Source of the DNA: DASPKA01 sp035628335
Lineage (GTDB): Bacteria; Patescibacteriota; Doudnabacteria; UBA920
Direction: 5' to 3'
Length of the DNA stretch: 26,477 nucleotides
NCBI GenBank assembly: GCA_035628335.1
Contig: DASPKA010000056.1
Span: 1 to 26,477, forward strand
Positions 20,705 through 26,477 of this stretch are shown here, in pieces (within the stretch, counting starts at the first letter, position 1; each line of letters starts with the position of its first letter). Below the pieces are notes generated by a model that saw only the letters and a program-made list of their open reading frames with translations, ran no database searches and had not been told where the DNA came from. The translations under genes and the position numbers were made by a program.

Positions 20705-21952
20705 ATGAGTAACCCAACTTGGAAGGATTTTCCAAAAACTATAAGTTTCCCTCCCCTTCAGAAGGGTATTGCAGTAGATGTTGCTATCATAGGAGGTGGC
20801 CTAGCGGGGGTATTAACAGCATATTTGCTTTCAAAGAAACGAAGGAAAGTAGCGCTTTTGGAATCGCGTGAAATAGGAAGTGGGGCAACAGGTCTTACAA
20901 CTGCTTTTTTAACGCAGTCGCTCGATACTGACCCCAGTGATCTTGAAAGTATGTATGGCAGAAAGCAAGTTCGAGAAGTTTACAAGTCTCATGCATTTGG
21001 CATAGACTTGCTTGAGAAAATTGCTCGAAAGGAAGGCATATCTTGCGAGTTTACTCGTTGTTCTAACTATATATATGCACAGGACCATAAAGAGTATAAA
21101 CACTTAAAAGAAGAGGCAAAGGTATTAAAAAAATTAGGGGTAGAGTGTAAGTTACACGACAAAGCACTCTCTGGTGCACAGAGCGCCGGATACTTAGACA
21201 TACCTGATCAGGCCAAGTTTCATCCCTTACGTTTTTTGTATGGATTGGCTGAACGGCTTAAGCATAAAGGGGTAGCAATATATGAGGAGACAAAGGTTGA
21301 AAAAATTTCTGATAACGGTCGCATTCTTTTAGAAACCCCTGGTGGAAATGTTTCTGCTAAAGAAGTTGTCATAGCCAGTTATGACCCGGTAGGGAATCCT
21401 AAGGAAACATTTGCTAAGAAGGGTATGTATGTTACATATGTCTGTGAGGTACAGATTCCAAGTGGCATGCTTCAAGAGGGGATATATGAAGACATGCATA
21501 ATCCGTATCACTATTTTCGTATTGACCCTGATGATACTCATGACAGAATGATAGCAGGCGGGGAAGACCACCGCGCTGAGCTGCCGGTAAGCGAAAATAA
21601 AAGTTTCGCAGCTCTTGAGGAGTATATAGGGAATTTGCTGGGCAGTAAGGTTCCATATTCCATTGTGCGTAAGTGGACTGGGCCAATCTTAGAACCAACA
21701 GACGGATTAGCGCTTATAGGCGAATATAAGCCGGACCATGCTGTTGCTGCTGCGTTTAGCGGTAATGGTATGACGTACGCAGCAATTACAGCTGCAATGC
21801 TTAGCGGTGAAGCTCCGCGTAGCTATGATCAGCTTTATAACCCTCGCAGAATCCCAACACCTAAACAGCTAGTGAAAAAGGGGATCGACTACATAGAAGA
21901 GTTTGCACATGGTGCAGTACGTAATACATTCAGAAAAACATCATTCGAGTAG
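20705..21952 (+). CDS. FAD-dependent oxidoreductase (DAO family)
   Basis: A 415-residue flavoprotein. The FAD-binding Rossmann motif is at the N-terminus (DVAIIGGGLAGVLTAYLL, with GxGxxG at 30-35, and LLES as the strand-2 acidic end), followed by GSGATGLTTAFLTQ, which contacts the flavin. The C-terminal DGLALIGEYKPDH and AFSGNGMTYAAITAAML complete the FAD site. It resembles amine or amino-acid oxidases of the DAO family. Some relatives carry a C-terminal Rieske Fe-S domain; this one ends without it. The substrate is unknown. The frame is open to ATG 20663, but family alignment by eye favours 20705. The stop overlaps a GTG of the next frame (TAGTG), so coupling with the DUF6766 gene is likely. 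Confidence 0.87.
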   Translation: MSNPTWKDFPKTISFPPLQKGIAVDVAIIGGGLAGVLTAYLLSKKRRKVALLESREIGSGATGLTTAFLTQSLDTDPSDLESMYGRKQVREVYKSHAFGIDLLEKIARKEGISCEFTRCSNYIYAQDHKEYKHLKEEAKVLKKLGVECKLHDKALSGAQSAGYLDIPDQAKFHPLRFLYGLAERLKHKGVAIYEETKVEKISDNGRILLETPGGNVSAKEVVIASYDPVGNPKETFAKKGMYVTYVCEVQIPSGMLQEGIYEDMHNPYHYFRIDPDDTHDRMIAGGEDHRAELPVSENKSFAALEEYIGNLLGSKVPYSIVRKWTGPILEPTDGLALIGEYKPDHAVAAAFSGNGMTYAAITAAMLSGEAPRSYDQLYNPRRIPTPKQLVKKGIDYIEEFAHGAVRNTFRKTSFE

Positions 21953-21966
21953 TGCAGCATAGAAGT

Positions 21967-22347
21967 ATGAATATCTCAAAGTCTATTTTTAAACGTTACG
22001 GGTATGCTTGGGTAACCGCAGCGTTGTTTTTAATTAGTTTTGTTGGACACTGGCTTTTTGCCTGGCCGGTATATGTCTCAGAGCAGGAAGAGCATGGTAG
22101 GCCCATAGAGTTTAGCGGTTTTTTTCACCAAACCGCACGTGACTCCCTGGAGAACTGGCAGTCTGAATTCTTACAGCTCTTATGGCAGGTAGCCGGACTC
22201 ACTTACTTGCTCTACTTAGGTTCTCCGCAGTCAAAAGAAGGAGATGACCGTAAAGAAGCAAAATTAGATGCGATTTTGGCTGCGGTAAGTCCCGAGCAAG
22301 CCAGAGAGCTTATAGAAAACCTGGACAAAAAATACCCCCGCGGGTGA
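21967..22347 (+). CDS. DUF6766 membrane protein
   Basis: A 126-residue protein with two hydrophobic helices: YAWVTAALFLISFVGHWLFAW at about 12-32, and LLWQVAGLTYLLYLGS at about 68-83. Between them lies the conserved family segment EEHGRPIEFSGFF, then ENWQSEFLQLL. The soluble C-terminus is helical and charged (KLDAILAAVSPEQARELIENL). The function is unknown. A GTG at 21952 in the same frame overlaps the stop of the oxidoreductase gene and would add five residues. The family start and ATG favour 21967, but neither has a strong ribosome site. Confidence 0.82.
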   Translation: MNISKSIFKRYGYAWVTAALFLISFVGHWLFAWPVYVSEQEEHGRPIEFSGFFHQTARDSLENWQSEFLQLLWQVAGLTYLLYLGSPQSKEGDDRKEAKLDAILAAVSPEQARELIENLDKKYPRG

Positions 22348-22371
22348 TACTATATTATAGAGGAGGGTTAT

Positions 22372-22656
22372 ATGAAGGCAGGGGATAGATATATGGAAAT
22401 TGCGAGACGAGTGAGGGAAAAGTACCCAAATGCTTCGAACCGCCAGGCCTTGGGACTTATGTCCATGGATAGTGAGTTCAAAGGCCTTACTCCGGAAGAA
22501 CGTAAACAGGTGGCAACTAAGTTAGGAGCTTTAATTTGTTGGCAAAGCCGTAGGAAGCCTCCGGTTTCACACGTATCCACTCCTGACCAAAAGAGACGTG
22601 CGGCAGCACTTCAGGCGTTCAGAGAACGTAAGAAGTCAGAGGGGTCTGACAAGTAA
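22372..22656 (+). CDS. Small basic hypothetical protein (94 aa)
   Basis: A soluble, strongly basic, helical protein (EIARRVREKYPNASNRQALGL, then LTPEERKQVATKLGALICWQ, then a tail RRAAALQAFRERKKSEGS). I recognise no family. The basic tail and helical content would suit nucleic-acid or ribosome binding, which is only a guess. The gene has a good ribosome site (GAGGAGGG 6 nt before the ATG), lies 24 bp after the DUF6766 gene and is followed by a terminator, so it is the last gene of that transcription unit. Confidence 0.72.
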   Translation: MKAGDRYMEIARRVREKYPNASNRQALGLMSMDSEFKGLTPEERKQVATKLGALICWQSRRKPPVSHVSTPDQKRRAAALQAFRERKKSEGSDK

Positions 22657-22688
22657 ATGGAGTCCGTTGTTTCGGACTCCATTTTTGT
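22655..22688. terminator. Bidirectional terminator
   Basis: Perfect 11-bp arms AAATGGAGTCC (22655-22665) and GGACTCCATTT (22674-22684), then TTTG and a T run. It separates the plus-strand operon from the convergent MFS gene. Confidence 0.88.
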
Positions 22689-22689
22689 T

Positions 22690-23853
22690 TTATCTATTTT
22701 TTTTATATGCAAGCCAATATAAAAGTATGTTTGGGACAGCGAGGATATTTGCCAACAGAATAGCTTGAGCTGGACCGTGTTTGTCTGCAAACAAGCCTAT
22801 GATATATGCAAATATCGCGAAGCATATGCTTCCGGCAAGGGCGTTGAGGGAGCCCATAGTTGCTCGCTGTTGGTCAGTAAACCGTTCTTGCATAAGGGTT
22901 TTACTGGATACGTGGCTGGCACCGTGAAAAAGAGAGGATGAAGAAATCAAAATAGGGGATACTATGGTTGGGAAGGAAGAAGCACTAACCCCTGTGATGA
23001 GCGCATACAGTTGGCCGGAAATAAGAAAGCGGAAAGCATTAAATCGCTTAATGAGTGGTCCAGCAAATCAATAGCTCGCAGCAGATGCTGCATGCGACAG
23101 CGACCGAGCTAGGCCTATTGCCCACAGAGGCCAAAGAGAGGCATAGAATGCCGGCACAAATTTGAATATTGTTTCTCCAACTGTATAGCTCCAAATTGAC
23201 GCTAAGCTAATCATGCGTAGACTGTAATTTTCTTTGAATCTTTTTAGGGCGTCACTCAAATGGTCAAAAACATTTGTACTATGTTTATTACTATGTACAT
23301 TTGGCTCAGTTATGTATAGGGCAACTAACAATCCGAACGCTTGTGGAATGACAGACACCCACATTACAAAAGATAATGACCAATCGGCCAAGAACCCCCC
23401 AATGAACGCTGAAGTTCCCAGTCCCAACTGAAACATGGAACTCGTCTTTCCGAGTAATTCTGAAAAAAAACTTTCTTTTTTGTTTTCTTTAAGTGAATCG
23501 TACAGCAGTGCTTCGTTGTTCCCACTAAAGAAGGACTGTGCTAATCCATCTAAAATACTACCAACAGCTAAAATTCCGAAAGAGCCACCAAAAGCGTAGA
23601 GTATTATTGAAAGAGTGGCGCATAATGCCCCCAAAACAATAGTTCTCTTTCTACCAACCAGATCTGACAGCACGCCTGTTGGCAACTCAAACACAGCCGA
23701 GGAAATATATGAGACGGAATAGACAGCTAAAGCCAGAGCATAGGAACCTGTAACCTGCGCAAAGTAAATAACCGCCACCGCGTTGTATGGCCGAAAGTCA
23801 TTAAAGAAATTAAACCAGCATAACAACTTAATGTTAGTTAAAGTTTTTAGCAT
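22690..23853 (-). pseudogene. MFS transporter gene with one in-frame TGA
   Basis: ATG 23853 opens a frame that stops at TGA 23068-23070 (codon 262). The same frame then continues without interruption for 125 more sense codons to TAA at 22690. Joined, the protein has about 387 codons, the normal size of a 12-helix MFS transporter. The first part has motif A (LPTGVLSDLVGRKRTIVLG) and helices 1-8. The second part supplies the remaining helices (QRATMGSLNALAGSICFAIF, then a last helix LLANILAVPNILLYWLAY). The local sequence reads SHAASAASY, stop, FAGPLIKRFNAF, so a Trp codon TGG changed to TGA is the simplest cause. UGA is a true stop elsewhere here, so the gene is likely inactive or the base is a sequence error. 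Confidence 0.85.
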
Positions 23854-23859
23854 GTTTTG

Positions 23860-23865
23860 ATTATA
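23860..23865 (-). promoter_or_regulatory. -10 box of the MFS gene (leaderless type)
   Basis: TATAAT on the minus strand ends 6 nt before ATG 23853. A possible -35, TGACAG, lies 18 bp upstream inside the terminator hairpin of the preceding kinase gene. Confidence 0.55.
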
Positions 23866-23872
23866 TCATTGA

Positions 23873-23907
23873 AAACGCACATCCTGTCAGATACAGAATG
23901 TGCGTTT
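23873..23907 (-). terminator. Terminator of the APH-like kinase gene
   Basis: Perfect arms AAACGCACAT (23873-23882) and ATGTGCGTTT (23898-23907), with further inner pairing CTGT/ACAG. On the minus strand it ends in TTTT. It lies 50 bp after the kinase stop. Confidence 0.7.
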
Positions 23908-23957
23908 GTCAGTGAGGTGTTTGAAGTCTTATGTCTTTTTGTAAACGTGTTGCCTAA

Positions 23958-24857
23958 TTAGATTTCAGTAAGGCTGTTTTTTAGTTGGCTAAGACCTTCG
24001 GCAAGTCTGTCAGTGAAACCTCTGTCTGAGCGGTACGCCACTTTATTAGCAGCAGCTAAAGCCGCATAATAGGGGATTAACTGATCTGAGGCAAGTGGTC
24101 CATACGCGGCGTCAAAAACCTCTCGTTGTTTGGGATTTAAAAAGTACTGCATGTTTACTATGTCTTGACGTGGATCACCACCATAACAAGTTGCAACGTC
24201 TATAATTCCAGTAATCTGCTTACCATCACTAAAAACATGCTGTGGGCTGTAATCACTGTGAATAAAAGAAGCATGGGGCAGGGGTGCATTTGAAGTTATC
24301 TTATGAGCGTGTTCCAGTTTTGTTCTTGCGCTGAAATCAATAAGCCCCTTTCGCTCAAGTAATTCAAAGTTAAGTTTAAACGCTTCAGCGTTTGCTTTCC
24401 AGGAACTAAACGTACCACGCACTCCTTGTTCAGTAATTTCAAACGTACCATAGCCTTCGACTTTGATACCGTGAATTTTTTTAAGAACTACTCCGGCTTC
24501 CGCATACAGTTGAGTGTTTTCTTTATTCCGGCTTATTGGTTTTCCCGGAATAAGTGTTTCTACAATTACAGCTTTATGGGATTGGTCTGGAAGCAGTACC
24601 CCTAAGACTTTTGGTGCGGGAATTCCATGTTCAGTAAACAGCTTAAACGCGGCTTGTTCCATTTCAAAACCCAGTACCTCTGGAAGCAATTTGATCACTA
24701 CTTCAGTGTCGGCAGTGTGTGCGGTGTATACTTCGCTATTATCCCCTAACTCGTCGCTGTTAAGTGGATTAATATCAGAAAGTTCAAGCCCCAGCTCGTT
24801 GTTAATTCTTGACGCCAGAATACTCTTGTCAGACTCAAATCTAGTTTTTTCTATCAT
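23958..24857 (-). CDS. APH-family small-molecule kinase (phosphotransferase)
   Basis: A 299-residue kinase-like protein. The N-lobe has DNSEVYTAHTADTEVVIKLL with the ATP-site Lys in VIKL, and VIVETLIPGKPI as the hinge. The catalytic loop is FIHSDYSPQHVF with the base Asp, and IIDVATCYGGDPRQD holds the metal-binding Asp. The usual loop Asn (HxDxxxxN) is His here. The family phosphorylates aminoglycosides, choline, sugars or amino-alcohols; this sequence gives no hint of substrate, so resistance should not be assumed. TATAAT ends 6 nt before the ATG within an extended -10 (TGGTTATAAT), and no Shine-Dalgarno is present. It lies upstream of the broken MFS gene on the same strand, with a terminator between. 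Confidence 0.87.
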   Translation of the reverse strand: MIEKTRFESDKSILASRINNELGLELSDINPLNSDELGDNSEVYTAHTADTEVVIKLLPEVLGFEMEQAAFKLFTEHGIPAPKVLGVLLPDQSHKAVIVETLIPGKPISRNKENTQLYAEAGVVLKKIHGIKVEGYGTFEITEQGVRGTFSSWKANAEAFKLNFELLERKGLIDFSARTKLEHAHKITSNAPLPHASFIHSDYSPQHVFSDGKQITGIIDVATCYGGDPRQDIVNMQYFLNPKQREVFDAAYGPLASDQLIPYYAALAAANKVAYRSDRGFTDRLAEGLSQLKNSLTEI

Positions 24858-24863
24858 AACTAT

Positions 24864-24869
24864 ATTATA
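24864..24869 (-). promoter_or_regulatory. Extended -10 promoter of the kinase gene (leaderless type)
   Basis: TATAAT on the minus strand, preceded by TGGT, ends 6 nt before ATG 24857. No good -35 is seen at 16-18 bp, which is common for extended -10 promoters. Confidence 0.55.
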
Positions 24870-24902
24870 ACCATATTTTAGTCAAAGCATTTTTCGGTGT
24901 AA

Positions 24903-24931
24903 GTGACAAGTTGGTTGGAAGCTATTACAAT
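24903..24931 (+). promoter_or_regulatory. Promoter of the deoxyribosyltransferase-like gene (leaderless type)
   Basis: GTGACA (24903-24908), a 17-bp spacer and TACAAT (24926-24931) end 7 nt before ATG 24939. Confidence 0.6.
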
Positions 24932-24938
24932 ATATTCT

Positions 24939-25361
24939 ATGAAAATAATAATTTGTGGTTCAATTACGGCAGCCCAAGAAATTTTAGATATCCAGAAACA
25001 GCTTGTGGCGAACGGTCATGAGGTCGAGATACCTCATGGTGTTAAACATGAATTTTACCATGGCAGGACCGAGATACCAAACGAAGAGAAAGCGGACGAC
25101 AAAATCCAAAATGATGTTATTAGAGCCTACTATGAAAAGATAAAAAATTCTGATGCATTGCTAATAGCAAACGTACCTAAGCGCGGAGTAGAAGGGTATA
25201 TAGGCGGTAATACATTTCTTGAAATGGGTTTTGGGCACGTACTTAACAAACATCTTTATTGCCTCTATCCTCTTCCTGATCTCTCTTACAAAGCAGAGCT
25301 CCAAGCCATGCAACCGACTATTTTAAATGGTGACCTTAGCAAATTACGTAAACAGCCTTAA
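24939..25361 (+). CDS. Nucleoside 2-deoxyribosyltransferase-like protein
   Basis: A 140-residue Rossmann-like protein. It starts with a strand and loop (KIIICGSITAAQEILDIQKQL) and has a middle helix. A second strand, DALLIANVPKRGVEGYIGGN, leads to FLEMGFGHVLNKHLYCLYPLP, where the family's catalytic Glu region lies (GGNTFLEMGFG). Members cleave or exchange the N-glycosidic bond of deoxynucleosides, and related folds act on nucleotides in sanitation or signalling. The exact reaction is not clear. The frame opens at 24903, but the promoter spans the first codons, so ATG 24939 with a leaderless mRNA is preferred. It diverges from the kinase gene. Confidence 0.78.
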   Translation: MKIIICGSITAAQEILDIQKQLVANGHEVEIPHGVKHEFYHGRTEIPNEEKADDKIQNDVIRAYYEKIKNSDALLIANVPKRGVEGYIGGNTFLEMGFGHVLNKHLYCLYPLPDLSYKAELQAMQPTILNGDLSKLRKQP

Positions 25362-25504
25362 TCTTTATATAACAGTTGCGGGTACGGCACTATAAGCATG
25401 GGGTATATGGAGTTGTAAAATATAGTATAGTAAATCTAGTATATGCATAATAAGCTTTGAGCTAGAGCATGTCCATTACATTAATATTATTGTAAAAAAA
25501 TTTC

Positions 25505-26173
25505 ATGACACAGTTATCTACCGAAAGCGGTTTTGATAACCCTAGGGAGGTCGCGGCAAGGGTTTTTGAAATACAGAGAAGGGCGAGCGATATAATAGAA
25601 GCTACTGTTGAAGAAAAGATTATATATGATGATTCTGAAAAGAACAAAGAGGCATTGAAAAAAACTTTTCATGGGTACCTGCCAGAAGCAGATGAAGATT
25701 TTGATCAAAAACTAAAAGAGCTGGGCGAGATCACTTTGGAAAATTCAGAAAAGTATATACCTGTGGTTGCAAAAATCATGACCGAGCTAATCGGTAAGCA
25801 TCTTACCTTACAGAAGCTTGAGGAAAGGCTAATGGAGTATCAGGAGAAAGTATATGGGTATATAAAATTGAGTCGAGGTTTAACTTACGAGATTCAAGGT
25901 ACAGCTTGCTTACTTCACATACCTGTAACTTTTTTCGACAGCCATAGAGAAGCGCTTGATTCCTTGAAAGAAGGTTTTAAAAATTTAGCAAAAATGCTTA
26001 AGAGTGATGAAAGATTTTTAGGGATTACTGAAGTTAGGGGAAGATCCGATCTCGTTGCAGATAAACAAAAAATCATATCAGGTCTGGGTTTTGACTTGAT
26101 TACTTTAAAAGGTGAGAAAGTCCCTCGTGAGGCCGTAATGTCAAAAGATAAGCTCATAGAGCTGTATGCTTAA
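25505..26173 (+). CDS. Hypothetical soluble protein (222 aa)
   Basis: I recognise no family. The first ~125 residues are helical and acidic (NPREVAARVFEIQRRASDIIE, then KLEERLMEYQEKVYGYIKLS), possibly coiled-coil in part. The last ~95 form a mixed alpha/beta region (ACLLHIPVTFFDSHREALDS, then FLGITEVRGRSDLVADKQK and GLGFDLITLKGEKVPREAV). The second half has the rhythm of a small acyltransferase-like fold, but no cofactor motif is clear enough to name it. The 143-bp region upstream is AT-rich with several TATA-like boxes. No ribosome site precedes the ATG. A strong terminator lies about 95 bp after the stop. Confidence 0.72.
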   Translation: MTQLSTESGFDNPREVAARVFEIQRRASDIIEATVEEKIIYDDSEKNKEALKKTFHGYLPEADEDFDQKLKELGEITLENSEKYIPVVAKIMTELIGKHLTLQKLEERLMEYQEKVYGYIKLSRGLTYEIQGTACLLHIPVTFFDSHREALDSLKEGFKNLAKMLKSDERFLGITEVRGRSDLVADKQKIISGLGFDLITLKGEKVPREAVMSKDKLIELYA

Positions 26174-26268
26174 AGCTATTCTCATTTATCTGACTTCCTA
26201 TACACTCGAAGCAACAGAGAGAAATCCAGAGAGGAGGGAAGTAAGTACTTATCATCAAGTTAAAACCA

Positions 26269-26307
26269 TAACAAAAACCATTAACATGCTGTTAGTGGTT
26301 TTTGTTA
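26269..26307 (+). terminator. Rho-independent terminator
   Basis: TAACAAAAACCATTAAC (26269-26285) pairs with GTTAGTGGTTTTTGTTA (26291-26307) with one mismatch or G-U, around a 5-nt loop. Confidence 0.8.
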
Positions 26308-26477
26308 CTGACAGACCACACCGAGACGTACATCGAACGGTTATGGGTTGGATAAGCAAATTAGTTGAGTACTTTGAGGAAAGTGGACTATTCTCCGCTT
26401 TCTCATGATGTCTTCATTTGACCATAGTAGTATTGAAATGGTAATATTATATTACCTTTCAGCGAAGGCCTGCCCTT
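26308..26477. other. Terminal intergenic stretch, no gene seen
   Basis: After the terminator I see no frame with a ribosome site or family signal on either strand. A palindrome GGTAATA/TATTACC (26440-26456) contains TATAAT on the minus strand and could be a promoter with an operator for a gene beyond the edge. Confidence 0.3.

Noticed and set aside
22690..23853. Alternative genetic code (UGA as Gly or Trp, as in some candidate phyla and mycoplasmas)
   Set aside because: UGA ends the sigma gene within an ATGA overlap and the ligase gene directly before a terminator, and also ends the DUF6766 gene before a ribosome site. UGG is used for Trp throughout.
26166..26408. 80-codon frame starting at the end of the 25505 gene
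   Set aside because: It runs through the terminator hairpin at 26269-26307, has no family signal and its ATG overlaps the preceding stop region without a ribosome site.
1..26477. Mobile element, CRISPR array or prophage
   Set aside because: No transposase, integrase, regularly spaced repeat, tRNA-linked attachment site or structural phage gene was seen. Inverted repeats found are terminators or operator-like sites.

Overview
The window looks like chromosome from an uncultured bacterium of the Candidate Phyla Radiation (Patescibacteria), most likely a Parcubacteria-type lineage. This is an inference from gene content, at moderate to low confidence. The clues are many short secreted or membrane proteins, Ig-like domains joined to a C-terminal peptidoglycan-binding repeat, a PadR/PspC pair, an ECF sigma factor with a membrane anti-sigma partner, DUF4383 and DUF6766 proteins, and almost no metabolic genes. 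I see no tRNA, rRNA, CRISPR array, transposase or phage gene. UGA works as a normal stop: it ends the sigma gene in an ATGA overlap and the ligase gene directly before a terminator. UGG is used for Trp.

Layout. 1-1174 (-): padR-pspC operon with a perfect operator-like palindrome over its promoter. 1309-2170: a uracil-DNA glycosylase and a small unknown gene, convergent. 2287-4349 (-): ECF sigma factor and its membrane anti-sigma partner, with a hairpin over the sigma promoter. 4718-9379: one unknown protein, then three exported proteins (FKBP-type prolyl isomerase, peptidoglycan-binding protein, Ig/PxKF-like protein). 9544-10918: small membrane proteins (YggT, GlsB/YeaQ type, one unknown), including a strongly structured RNA leader at 10085-10241. 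10987-13763: unknown proteins, an ATP-dependent polynucleotide ligase and a GIY-YIG nuclease-like protein. 13858-16900: small membrane and secreted proteins, a MOSC protein, disrupted genes and a membrane-anchored lysozyme-like protein. 16986-20593: a DHA2 drug exporter, an exported Hcp-like protein, a YpfJ-type zinc metallopeptidase and DUF4383. 20705-22656 (+): FAD oxidoreductase, DUF6766 and a small unknown. 22690-24857 (-): an MFS gene with an in-frame stop and an APH-type kinase. 24939-26173: a nucleoside deoxyribosyltransferase-like protein and an unknown.

How the parts fit. Much of the window concerns the cell surface: export, envelope stress sensing (PspC, sigma/anti-sigma, YggT, GlsB), peptidoglycan binding and cutting, and drug efflux. 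A smaller group concerns DNA repair (glycosylase, ligase, GIY-YIG).

Two themes stand out. First, many genes have a -10 box ending 6-7 nt before the ATG and no Shine-Dalgarno sequence, which implies leaderless mRNAs, while neighbouring genes carry strong AAGGAG sites. Second, several reading frames are broken or oddly terminated: an in-frame TGA, an in-frame TAA, an apparent frameshift at a G run, and a terminator inside an ORF. The best candidates for something new are the 10085-10241 RNA, the exported Hcp-like protein with no type VI secretion genes beside it, and the glycosylase lacking two of its four usual Fe-S cysteines.
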